A stretch of 64,000 nucleotides of DNA from Atopobiaceae bacterium (GTDB lineage: Bacteria; Actinomycetota; Coriobacteriia; Coriobacteriales; Atopobiaceae), in the NCBI GenBank assembly GCA_022482785.1, contig JAKVON010000007.1, positions 48,755 through 112,754 on the forward strand, written 5' to 3'. This document shows positions 45,999-54,339 of the stretch, piece by piece (the stretch's first letter is position 1; every line of letters begins with the position of its first letter). Below the pieces are notes generated by a model. The model worked only from the letters and a program-made list of their open reading frames with translations, did not search any database and was not told the DNA's origin. Made by a program: the position numbers and the translations under genes.

Positions 45999-47290
45999 CG
46001 GATGCCTCCCTCGGAATCCGGGTTGGTCTGGCGCCATTCCTCGAAACGCCTGATGAAGGGCTCGGGATTGGCACGCATCAGGTCGTAGATGTCTCGAGCC
46101 GAGGTGGTCTCGAAGTAGTCGAAGAGCCTCTCGGGGGTCCCGTAGAAGCAGACCTTGCCCTTGGCGAGAAAGACGATCTTGTCGAACAGGGAGATGTTCT
46201 CGTAGTCGTGGTTGATGACGACGGTGGTCATGTCGTTGTTCACGACGAGGTCGTGAAGCACGTCAATGAGGTCCCCCGAGTCTCCGGGGTCGAGCCCGGA
46301 GGTGGGCTCGTCGAGCATGAGGCTGTCGGGCCGGGCCAGGAGCTCGCAGGCGACGCTCACGCGACGGACCTCGCCGCCGCTGCAGGTACGGATCAGGCTG
46401 TCCTTCGAGCGGAAGAGGTCGAGCTCCTCGATGACGCCCGAGATTCTCTCCTCGCGCTCGGGGCGCGGGACCCTCTTGACCACGTCCGCGTAGAAGCGGA
46501 GCTGCTGGGTGACCGTGAGGCTGCCATGGACCAGGTTCGCCTGCGGCACGAACCCGCAGGTCCCCTTGAACTCGACGCTTCCCGAGGTCGGCTTGAGCTC
46601 ACCCCGGATGATGTTGACGAGCGTCGACTTGCCGCCGCCCGAGCCGCCGACGATGGCGACGAGCTCTCCGCCCTTTATGGAGAGCGAGATGTCGTCGAGG
46701 ACCAGCTTGTCTCCGAACCTCTGGGTGATTCCCTTGAGGACGATGTCGGCGCCTCGTGGGCCGTCGGCCTCAGAGCGTCTCTCCGCGAGGCTCCTCTGCC
46801 GGGCGATCTCGCCTTCGACCTCGTTCAGCTCGCCAGCCGCCTTCTTGTTCCCGAGGGTCGACGCCCTGCCAAGCCACACGCGGGCCTGTTCGAGGTCCTT
46901 CTCGACGAACTGCCCGTTTCTATAGGCCAATGCGAGCTCGTAGGCGGCATCGCCGTTTCCCGCGTCGACGGCGCGGCCGAACCACTCGAGGGCCTTGGCC
47001 GTGTCCTGGGGAAGGTACTTGCCGATGAGGTGAAAGTAGCCAAGGTCCCACATCGCCGTGGAGTCGCCGGCATCCCCCGCCCTCTCGTACCACCTCTCCA
47101 TCTCGGAGAGGTCCTGCTCCACGCCGTCACCGAACTTGTAGCAATGGGCGACGCGATGCATGGCCTGCGGGTCCCCGCTCTCGGCGGAGGCGAGGAGGGC
47201 CGCGAAGCCCTCGTTCGCGTGCTTCTTCCTTTTGTCCTTCGACGCCGTCTTGTCCTTCGACGCCGCTGCCTTCCTGCCAGCCTTGGACAT
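45995..47290 (-). CDS. Sel1-repeat / ABCG-type ATPase fusion
   Basis: A 431-residue protein. Residues 1-25 are Lys/Ala-rich. Residues about 27-150 form three or four Sel1-like repeats (AMHRVAHCYKFGDGVEQDLSE, AMWDLGYFHLIGKYLPQDTAKALEWF, AAYELALAYRNGQFVEKDLEQA), a protein-binding solenoid. Residues 175-400 are an ABC ATPase: VGGSGGGKSTLVN, Q-loop VPQANLVHGSLTV, signature CSGGEVRRVSVACELL, Walker B SLMLDEPTSGLDPGDSG and H-loop VINHDYE. The signature region resembles eukaryotic ABCG proteins. The repeats could tie the exporter to a regulator or substrate protein. GGGGAG lies upstream of the ATG. It is coupled to the permease. Confidence 0.85.
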   Translation of the reverse strand: MSKAGRKAAASKDKTASKDKRKKHANEGFAALLASAESGDPQAMHRVAHCYKFGDGVEQDLSEMERWYERAGDAGDSTAMWDLGYFHLIGKYLPQDTAKALEWFGRAVDAGNGDAAYELALAYRNGQFVEKDLEQARVWLGRASTLGNKKAAGELNEVEGEIARQRSLAERRSEADGPRGADIVLKGITQRFGDKLVLDDISLSIKGGELVAIVGGSGGGKSTLVNIIRGELKPTSGSVEFKGTCGFVPQANLVHGSLTVTQQLRFYADVVKRVPRPEREERISGVIEELDLFRSKDSLIRTCSGGEVRRVSVACELLARPDSLMLDEPTSGLDPGDSGDLIDVLHDLVVNNDMTTVVINHDYENISLFDKIVFLAKGKVCFYGTPERLFDYFETTSARDIYDLMRANPEPFIRRFEEWRQTNPDSEGGIR

Positions 47291-47306
47291 GCTCGACCAG
47301 CTCCCC

Positions 47307-48038
47307 TCAGAGTAGGTTCGAAACGGTGGACGCGATCGAGGCGAGGCTCCCGGCACCGGAAAACGCTGGCGCGAGGGCGTCGAGGGCCAGACCGAGGGCC
47401 GAGACGTTCTTCTTCGCCTTCGAGACGGTGTCGTTCAGCTCGTCGAAATGGGAGGTCCCCAGCTGGTCGAGCTGCGACTCGCACTGCGAGCTCACCGCCT
47501 GCGCGTCCGAGATGGCAGATCCCAGCGCCGAGACGTCGTCGCCATGGGAGACGAGCGCCGTGCTGCTGATGTCGCCCTTCGCGTCGAGCACGCCGTCGTC
47601 GAAGAGGGCGCCGTAGCGGTCGACCAGGGGGGAGGTGACGCCACTCGAGAGCCGCTCGCCGACGGAGGCGAGCGTGCGCACGCAGGCGACGTCGTCGCCC
47701 ATGGCAGGCAGGAGCGCGGCGATGCTCCAGACGGGACCCTCCGACTCCGCCTTCGCCGTCGATGCCGCCCTCTCTATGGCCTGCGCGTCGGAGCGGACGG
47801 CATCGATGTCGAGCGACGCCATGTCCGCCTTGAGCGAGGCGTAGCTCGTGCTGACGTCGACGGAATCCTGGTGCAGACGGCTCACGCTCTGGAAGAGGGC
47901 GAAGGCGAGCCCGGCGCAGGCGAGCACGAGGACGAGTAGCAATGCGAGGACGACGCGTCCCGCGCGCCGCGCACGCCTGCGCTCGTGTCGAGGCGCGGCG
48001 TGACGAGCTCGGCCCCCCGAGGTCTGGATGTCGTCCAA
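47307..48038 (-). CDS. Membrane-anchored helical protein, DUF4012-like N-terminal part
   Basis: A 243-residue protein with an Arg-rich cytosolic start, one transmembrane helix near residues 30-52 (VVLALLLVLVLACAGLAFALF) and a long helical extracytoplasmic region. EGPVWSIAALLPAMGDDVACVRTLASVGERL resembles the beginning of DUF4012 proteins, but the large remaining DUF4012 domain is absent. TTG at 48038 was chosen because GAAGGTGG lies 3 bases upstream. It ends 16 bases before the Sel1-ABC gene, so it is the first gene of this three-gene exporter operon and may be its periplasmic-side accessory part. Confidence 0.6.
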   Translation of the reverse strand: MDDIQTSGGRARHAAPRHERRRARRAGRVVLALLLVLVLACAGLAFALFQSVSRLHQDSVDVSTSYASLKADMASLDIDAVRSDAQAIERAASTAKAESEGPVWSIAALLPAMGDDVACVRTLASVGERLSSGVTSPLVDRYGALFDDGVLDAKGDISSTALVSHGDDVSALGSAISDAQAVSSQCESQLDQLGTSHFDELNDTVSKAKKNVSALGLALDALAPAFSGAGSLASIASTVSNLL

Positions 48039-48208
48039 AGGTCCACCTTCCGTCGTGGCAATAGTAGCCCAACGAGCGGGAAAGATGGCGAATCGATAGA
48101 GATTGGCCTGGCGAGGGGCGTCTATCCCTCCCGGCGGCCCGTAGAATGGCATCGGTAACTAGACGGGCCCTTGGACGCATGCGCGCGGGGCCTGTGCGTG
48201 ACAGCCGG

Positions 48209-48231
48209 GGACGGGGGCATTCACCCCGTCC
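48209..48231 (+). promoter_or_regulatory. Leader hairpin upstream of the MFS exporter
   Basis: GGACGGGG-GCATTCA-CCCCGTCC is a perfect 8-bp stem with a 7-base loop, ending directly before the ATG of a short leader frame. The arrangement of hairpin, leader frame and exporter gene recalls translational attenuators of drug-resistance genes. The rest of 48039-48208 holds only a possible TAGAAT box. Confidence 0.35.
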
Positions 48232-48282
48232 ATGGAACCTTCGAACGGCCTGTCGCACCCTCGAAAGGATTCGGACATATGA
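48232..48282 (+). CDS. Possible 16-residue leader peptide of the MFS gene
   Basis: ATG at 48232 opens MEPSNGLSHPRKDSDI and its TGA overlaps the MFS start codon (ATGA), the geometry used for translational coupling. No clear ribosome site precedes it, apart from the G-run locked in the adjacent hairpin. It may be fortuitous. Confidence 0.3.
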   Translation: MEPSNGLSHPRKDSDI

Positions 48283-49733
48283 GCAAGAAAGGCACCGCGC
48301 CGATGCTGGTGGTCCTGTTCTGCGCCGCGTTCATCTCGGCGTTCAACGAGAACATCATCAACGTGGGGCTCGCCGACGTCATGACGAGCTTCTCCATTGA
48401 CACCGTGACGGCAAACTGGCTGGTGACGGGCTACATGATCGTTGTCGCCGTCATCGTGACCGTCGTCGGGTTCCTCCTCAAGCGTCTCAGGCTCCGCCAG
48501 CTGTTCTTCCTCGGCTCGGGGGTCTTCGTCGTCGGGAGCGCCGGGGCGCTGCTCGCCCCGACCTTCCCCGTCCTCCTCGTCTGCAGGCTCGTGCAGGCCC
48601 TCGGGACCGGCATCTTCACCCCGACGATGATGAACACCGTGCTGCTCGTCTCGCCCCGCGAGCGCATCGGGACCAACCTCGCGATCGGCAGCTGCTGCAT
48701 CACCTTCGGCCCTGCCTTCGCGCCGGTCGTCTCGGGCCTTGCCGTGAACCTCCTGGGATGGAGGGGCATCTTCGCGTTCCCGCTCGTGGCCATGGTCGCG
48801 CTCGCCGTCGTCGGCATTCCGGTCGTGCGCGACGTCGGCGAGCAGGTCGAGGCGCGGCTCGACGTCGCGAGCGTCGCCCTGTCCGCCGTCGGCCTCACGG
48901 CACTGGTCTATGGGATCTCTGAGGTCACCTCCGCCCTTGGCCTTGCCATCGCGAGCATGGGGGCGGGCCTTGCCTTCATCGCCTGCTTCGTGGTCCGCCA
49001 GCGCAGGGTCGAGAGCCCGCTCATGAACCTCGAGCCCATGCGCAAGCCGCTCTTCGCCGTCGCCTGCCTGCTCGTTGCCATCACCATGATGGTGACCTTC
49101 TCCATGAGCGTGCTGCTCCCCCTCTACTTCGAGGGCTCCCTCGGCTGCGACGCCTTCCTGGCCGGCCTGCTCGTCCTCGTTCCCATCCTCGCCCAGGCCC
49201 TGGGGTCGCTCGTCGGAGGCAGGGCGATGGACTGGCAGGGCGAGTGGCCGCTCCTTCCCATAGGATTCGCCGTCACCCTTGCCGGCCTCGTCGTCGCCGC
49301 GCTTGCCGCCCCGACGCTCTCCGCCGTGCCGGTCGTCGCGGGCGCCGTGGTCGCGCTCGCCGGCGTCGGCCTCAGCATGAGCCCGAGCCAGACGGCCGGC
49401 CTGCGCCACCTCACGCAGGAGCTCAACCCCTTCGGCGTGGGGATCATGAGCACCTTCATACAGATCGCCGCCGCCATCGGCCCGTCGCTGTTCGTCGGCG
49501 TGCTCTCCTCCACGTTCGCGGCCTATTCCTCGGCAGGCGCCTCGAACGCGCTCGCCGAGGCACAGGGCCTCTCGGCCGCCCTCGTCATCGCCGCCGGCTT
49601 CGCCGCGGCGGGGCTCGCCATCGCCATCCCCTACGCGCTCAAGGCTCGCCATGTGCCCAGGGCCCAGACAGGCGAGGGGACGTCGCGCGAGGGGGCGCAT
49701 GAGGGTACTCTGGTAGGGACCACCGCAGAGTAA
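48279..49733 (+). CDS. MFS multidrug exporter, DHA2 (14-helix) type
   Basis: A 484-residue major-facilitator exporter with about 14 transmembrane segments. Seen: FCAAFISAFNENIINVGLADV in helix 1, TANWLVTGYMIVVAVIVTVVG, motif-A region FLLKRLRLRQLFFLGSG, motif-B/C region VCRLVQALGTGIFTPTMMNT and GPAFAPVVSGLAVNLLGWRGIF. DHA2 carriers expel drugs, dyes or bile salts by proton antiport. AAAGGA lies upstream of the ATG. It may be controlled by the hairpin and leader frame before it. It is followed by an unrelated membrane protein gene after 21 bases. Confidence 0.9.
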   Translation: MSKKGTAPMLVVLFCAAFISAFNENIINVGLADVMTSFSIDTVTANWLVTGYMIVVAVIVTVVGFLLKRLRLRQLFFLGSGVFVVGSAGALLAPTFPVLLVCRLVQALGTGIFTPTMMNTVLLVSPRERIGTNLAIGSCCITFGPAFAPVVSGLAVNLLGWRGIFAFPLVAMVALAVVGIPVVRDVGEQVEARLDVASVALSAVGLTALVYGISEVTSALGLAIASMGAGLAFIACFVVRQRRVESPLMNLEPMRKPLFAVACLLVAITMMVTFSMSVLLPLYFEGSLGCDAFLAGLLVLVPILAQALGSLVGGRAMDWQGEWPLLPIGFAVTLAGLVVAALAAPTLSAVPVVAGAVVALAGVGLSMSPSQTAGLRHLTQELNPFGVGIMSTFIQIAAAIGPSLFVGVLSSTFAAYSSAGASNALAEAQGLSAALVIAAGFAAAGLAIAIPYALKARHVPRAQTGEGTSREGAHEGTLVGTTAE

Positions 49734-49754
49734 CGCCGGATTCCTGGAGGCCCC

Positions 49755-50480
49755 ATGAAGAAGCGCACGGCCCTCGTCATCGCATCCCTGCTCCTCGCCT
49801 GTTCCGCAGCGATCTACCTCGTGCAGCTCTCTCTTTTCGGCGATGCCCGCGACACCGGGTTCTACCTGCTTCAGGACCTCGCCTTCCTTCCCGTCCAGAT
49901 AGCCATCGTCACCATCGCCGTCGGCATGATCGTGGCCGAGATGCAGAGGCGCGAGCGCATCGACAAGACCCACATGCTCGCCAGCTCCTTCTTCGCGGAG
50001 GGCGGGACGGCCATCATGAGGACGCTCCGCTCCTGCGCCGGCTGCTCGGGCGAGCTCTGCTCGATCCTCGACGTCAGGGCCTCGTGGACCCCCGCGGACT
50101 TCTCGAGGGCCTCCGAGGGCGTTCGAGCGATGACGATCGGCGTGAGCTGCTCGAGGGACGACCTCGAGGCCGTGAGGGAGGTCCTCGCGCAGCATCGGCT
50201 CTCCATGCTCGTCATCTCGTCGAACCCCGTCCTCCTCGAGCACGAGGACTTCACCGACATGCTGTGGGCGATGTTCCACCTGACCGACGAGTTCACCTAC
50301 CGAGGGGACCCCTCCGGCTACACCGAGGCGGACGTCGACCATCTCAACGAGGACTGCGCGCGTGCCCTCAGGAGCCTGCTCGTGAACTGGCTCGCGCACA
50401 TGGGGCATCTCCGCCAGGAGTACCCGCACCTCTTCACCATCGCCGCGCTCGAGGCGAAGGAGGGAGAGCCGGCCGCATGA
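49755..50480 (+). CDS. Membrane protein of unknown function
   Basis: A 241-residue protein not assigned to a family. Two N-terminal hydrophobic segments (residues 6-27 and 38-62) are followed by a mainly hydrophilic, probably cytosolic domain. Cys residues cluster at about 93-101 (SCAGCSGELCS) and again in IGVSCSRDD. It overlaps yaaA by 4 bases (ATGA) and so is cotranscribed with it; a role in oxidative stress is possible only by association. A GGAGG site precedes the ATG. Confidence 0.65.
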   Translation: MKKRTALVIASLLLACSAAIYLVQLSLFGDARDTGFYLLQDLAFLPVQIAIVTIAVGMIVAEMQRRERIDKTHMLASSFFAEGGTAIMRTLRSCAGCSGELCSILDVRASWTPADFSRASEGVRAMTIGVSCSRDDLEAVREVLAQHRLSMLVISSNPVLLEHEDFTDMLWAMFHLTDEFTYRGDPSGYTEADVDHLNEDCARALRSLLVNWLAHMGHLRQEYPHLFTIAALEAKEGEPAA

Positions 50481-51268
50481 GCCTCTGCCTGGTAATCTCG
50501 CCGGCGAAGAAGATGAACGAGGTCGAGGGGCCGCCCCTCCCCGCGGGGACCCCCGCGCTCCTCGACCGCACGCGCGTCCTCATGCAGGCCGTCCGGCGCC
50601 TGGGCTATGCGGAGGCAAGGGAGCTCTGGCATTGCAGCGACGCGCTCGCGCGGCTGAACTTCGACCGCTTTCGCGACATGGACCTCCAACGCGCCCCGAC
50701 CGCAGCCGTCATGTCATACGAGGGCATTCAGTACCGTCACCTCTCCCCCGCCGTCATGTCCGAGCCCGAGCTCGCCTACCTCGCCGCTCACCTGCGGATC
50801 CTCTCGGGCTTCTATGGGGTGCTCCGCCCCTTTGACGGAGTCGTGCCCTACCGCCTCGAGATGCAGGCGAAGCTCGCCGTGGATGGCTCCCATGACCTCT
50901 ACGGCTTCTGGGGGACGGCCCTCTACGAGGCGCTCGCCGCCGAGTTCGACGCCATCGTGAACCTCGCCTCGAGGGAATACGCGAGGGCGGTGGCCCCCTG
51001 TGCGCGGCAGGGCGGGCCTGCCATCCTGACCTGCCTGTTCGGTGAGCTACGCGAGGGAAGGCTCGTCCAGCGGGCGACCGAGGCAAAGGCGGCGCGCGGG
51101 ACCTTCGTGCGCTGGTGTGCGGAGAGGGGCGTCGAGGAGGCGCGCGACATGGCCGGCTTCGGAGAGCGCGGCTACTCCCTCGACGAGGACCTCTCGGACG
51201 AGAAGGCGCTCGTGTTCACGCGAGATGCCACCCGAGGGGCATCTCGAGGAAGAACACGAGCAGGATGA
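50477..51268 (+). CDS. yaaA: YaaA family peroxide-stress protein (DUF328)
   Basis: A 263-residue member of the YaaA/UPF0246 family. In E. coli YaaA lowers free intracellular iron during hydrogen peroxide stress and has been found to bind DNA. Seen: N-terminal LVISPAKKM, the conserved SYEGIQYRHL near residues 80-89, LRILSGFYGVLRPFDGVVPYRLEM near 106-129, FWGTALYEAL, NLASREYARAV and the C-terminal FGERGYSLDEDLSDEKALVFTR. Length is normal. It is coupled to the preceding membrane protein gene. Confidence 0.9.
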   Translation: MSLCLVISPAKKMNEVEGPPLPAGTPALLDRTRVLMQAVRRLGYAEARELWHCSDALARLNFDRFRDMDLQRAPTAAVMSYEGIQYRHLSPAVMSEPELAYLAAHLRILSGFYGVLRPFDGVVPYRLEMQAKLAVDGSHDLYGFWGTALYEALAAEFDAIVNLASREYARAVAPCARQGGPAILTCLFGELREGRLVQRATEAKAARGTFVRWCAERGVEEARDMAGFGERGYSLDEDLSDEKALVFTRDATRGASRGRTRAG

Positions 51269-51371
51269 GCCAGAAGACGGCGGAAGGACATCCGCCGCAC
51301 CCGGACACTATTGCAACTACATCCGAAAAAGGGGCATCCTCGAAGCATCGGCATCGAGAATGCGAGGGACG

Positions 51372-52349
51372 ATGATCAACAACCAGTGGTATGCGATTCT
51401 CAGCTCGCGCGAGGTCCCGCGCGGTCGGCCCGTCGGCGTGACGCGCCTCTCGAGGAGGCTCGCGCTCTGGCGCGATGCGACAGGCGCCCCACACTGCATC
51501 GCAGACGTCTGCTGCCATCGGGGGGCCAGCCTCGCGCTCGGCCGCGTCGAGGGCGACCACCTCGCCTGCCCGTTCCATGGCTTCGCCTACGACGCGAGCG
51601 GCCGCGTCGTCTCGATACCCGCCAACGGCGCCCACGCCCCCGTTCCGCCGAACTTCAGGGTCGCGTCGTATCCCTGCCGGGACGAGCACGGCCTCATCTG
51701 GGTCTGGAACGGGGAGCAGGGGGAAGGCCTCCCCGACATCCCCTTCTTCGACGAGCTCGACTCCGGATTCTCCTACGGCGAGCTCTCCGAGGTGTGGGAC
51801 GTTCACTACACCCGTGCCATCGAGAACCAGCTCGACGTGGTGCACGTGCCCTTCGTCCACGCCACTACCATCGGACGCGGCGGCAAGTCCCTCGTGAACG
51901 GGCCGGTCGTCCGATGGGAGGGAACCCGCATGACCTACTACGTGGACAACGTCGCCGACGAGGGACAGGCTCCCCTCAGGCCAGACGAGGTCGAGAATCC
52001 CGAGCGCCTGTTCAGCCTGCAGCTGCAGATGCCCAACATCTGGCAGAACCGCATCTCGGAGAAGCTCCGGGTCATGGCCGCCTTCGCGCCGATCGACGAC
52101 GAGCATACGATGATCTACCTGCGTTTCTATCAGAAGTTCATGGGGATTCCCGTAATGCGGCAGGCGGTGAACGGCCTGGGCAACGTCGCGAACCGGACCA
52201 TCCTGCACCAGGACCGTCGCGTCGTGCTCACCCAGCTGCCGAAGAGGACCGAGCTCAGGATGGGCGAGAACCTCGTGCAGGGCGACCTGCCCATCATCGA
52301 GTTCCGACGGAAGCGCGAGGAGCTCATGCGCAAGCCGGCCCGCCCGTAG
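51372..52349 (+). CDS. Rieske non-heme iron oxygenase
   Basis: A 325-residue aromatic-ring-hydroxylating-type oxygenase alpha subunit (PaO / vanillate demethylase-like branch). The Rieske domain (about residues 1-100) has CCHRGASLALG and CPFHGFAYDASG, giving the C-x-H...C-x2-H ligands of the [2Fe-2S] cluster. The catalytic domain has ENQLDVVHVPFVHATT with the His/His and bridging Asp for mononuclear iron. Such enzymes need oxygen and a reductase; no reductase is adjacent, and the chromosome otherwise looks anaerobic. GAGGG lies just before ATG 51372; an ATG 4 codons earlier is an alternative. Confidence 0.87.
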   Translation: MINNQWYAILSSREVPRGRPVGVTRLSRRLALWRDATGAPHCIADVCCHRGASLALGRVEGDHLACPFHGFAYDASGRVVSIPANGAHAPVPPNFRVASYPCRDEHGLIWVWNGEQGEGLPDIPFFDELDSGFSYGELSEVWDVHYTRAIENQLDVVHVPFVHATTIGRGGKSLVNGPVVRWEGTRMTYYVDNVADEGQAPLRPDEVENPERLFSLQLQMPNIWQNRISEKLRVMAAFAPIDDEHTMIYLRFYQKFMGIPVMRQAVNGLGNVANRTILHQDRRVVLTQLPKRTELRMGENLVQGDLPIIEFRRKREELMRKPARP

Positions 52350-52365
52350 CACGCAGGCGAGGTAT

Positions 52366-54229
52366 ATGCTTTCCAGCATGTTCGATTTCGCGCACAGGCA
52401 CGGAGACGCGGCGGCACGTCCGCACGAGCCCATGGCCGAGCTCTCGACCCCATGGGGCGCATCCCTCGACGCCGACGAGGTGCTGCGGGAATACCCGCGG
52501 CCGCAGATGCGCCGGGAGAGCTACGTGAACCTGAACGGCCTGTGGGACTATGCCATCGTCGCCCGGGAGGGAGGCGGGCCCGCCGTCGACATGCTCCGTG
52601 CGGAGCCCTCCGCGCTCGAGCCGCCCGACTCCTACCAGGGGCGCATTCTCGTCCCGTTCTCTCCGGAGGCCCCGCTCTCCGGCGTGCGGCGGCAGCTCGG
52701 GCCCGACGAGCTCCTGTGGTACCGAAGGGACATCGGCGTCCGCCCAGGAGACGGCATGCGCGTCCTGCTCCACTTCGAGGCGGTCGACAGCACCTGCGCC
52801 TGCTTCGTGAACGGCGTGCTCGCCGGCGTGCACGAGGGCGGCTACCTCCCCTTCTCCTACGACATCACCACCGCGCTGGAGCAGGGCGCCGGCGAGCTCG
52901 TCGTGTGCGTCGCCGACCCGAGCGAGACGCGGCCGCAGCCACGCGGGAAGCAGATGCTCGACCGCGGCACAATCTGGTACACGGCGCAGAGCGGCATCTG
53001 GCAGACCGTCTGGATCGAGGTCGTGCCCGAGGCGCACGTGACGTCCCTGCACGTCGAGGCGGACCTCGACCGGGAGCTGCTGCGCGTGACGGCGAGCGTG
53101 TCTGCGGGAGGCCACGAGCTGTCGGTCGTCGTCAGCGACGGGGCCGGCCTCTCGGCGTGGGGGCGCCGCGCGGTGTCGGAGGGGGGCACGGGGGCGGAGG
53201 TCGTCGTCGACGTCCCCTCCCCTCGCCCATGGTCGCCCGACGACCCGTTCCTCTATCGAATCGGGCTGACATATGACACCGACGAGGTCGAGAGCTACTG
53301 CGCCTTCCGCGCCTTCTCCGTCGAGCGGGACGGCCGCGGCGTGAGGCGCTTCTGCCTCAACCACCGGCCCATCTTCCTGAAGGGCGTCCTCGACCAGGGC
53401 TACTGGCCCGACGGCCTCATGACCCCGCCGTCCGACGAGGCGCTTCGGTTCGACGTCGAGATGGCCCGCGAGCTGGGGTTCAACATGATGCGCAAGCACA
53501 TCAAGGTCGAAAGCGAACGCTGGTACTACCACTGCGACCGGCTGGGCATGATTGTGTGGCAGGACATGGTCAACGGCGGCGGGCGCTACCACATGTCACG
53601 CCTGAGCCACTTCCCCACCCTGCTCCCGCTCCTCGGGCTCCTCGTGAGCGACTCTCGTCGCCTCGGGCGCTTCGGCTCCGAAAGCGAGGAGTACCGCCGT
53701 CTCTGGCCTGGCCATTGCCTTGGCCTCATCGAGCACCTCCGCGATCATCCCTGCATCGCGACCTGGACCATCTTCAACGAGGGATGGGGGCCAGTTCGAC
53801 GCGCGTCGCATGACGCAAGCCATCCGCACGGCCGATCCCACGCGTCCCCTGGACCAGGCAAGTGGCTGGTTCTACCAGGGGAAGGGAGACTTCTGGAGCA
53901 TTCACAACTACTTCCGCAGGCTCCGCATGCCCTTGGGCAGGCACGTCCACGCGTCGGTCATCAGCGAGTTCGGCGGGCTGACGCTGCACGTCGATGGTCA
54001 CAGCGCCTTCGATCGCGTCTTCGGCTACGCCACGGTCGGGACGCCCGAGGAGCTTCGCTCGGCGCTCGGGGACCTCCTCGCGAAGGCTGACTCGCTCGAG
54101 CGCAAGGGCCTCTCGGGCTATGTCTACACGCAGCTCTCGGACGTGGAGGAGGAGGTCAACGGCCTTCTCACCTATGACCGTCGCTGCGTCAAGACGAAGG
54201 TCGGCACAGCACCCGAGCAGAGCCGGTGA
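52366..54229 (+). pseudogene. Glycoside hydrolase family 2 enzyme, one frameshift
   Basis: Rejoined frames give about 621 residues of a GH2 enzyme (beta-galactosidase / glucuronidase / mannosidase group). Seen: N-terminal sugar-binding jelly roll (RRESYVNLNGLWDYAI, LLWYRRDIGVRPGDG, FEAVDSTCACFVNGV), Ig-like domain at 220-320, and the TIM barrel with MMRKHIKVESERWYYHCDRLGM, the acid/base IFNEGWGQFD and the nucleophile VISEFGG. One extra G in a GGGGG run near 53790 shifts the frame inside the acid/base motif. There is no signal peptide, so it is cytosolic. It probably works with the MFS carrier downstream or with GH30 on imported glycosides. Confidence 0.8.
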
Positions 54230-54339
54230 GCCCTTCCGCGACCGTCCGCCCTATTCGCACCCCCTGCAGGCCGCCGTTCCGTCATCATGGGTGCGCGATG
54301 TTCTTTGCCACATTCGCACACGACAAGGGCAGGTGCTCC

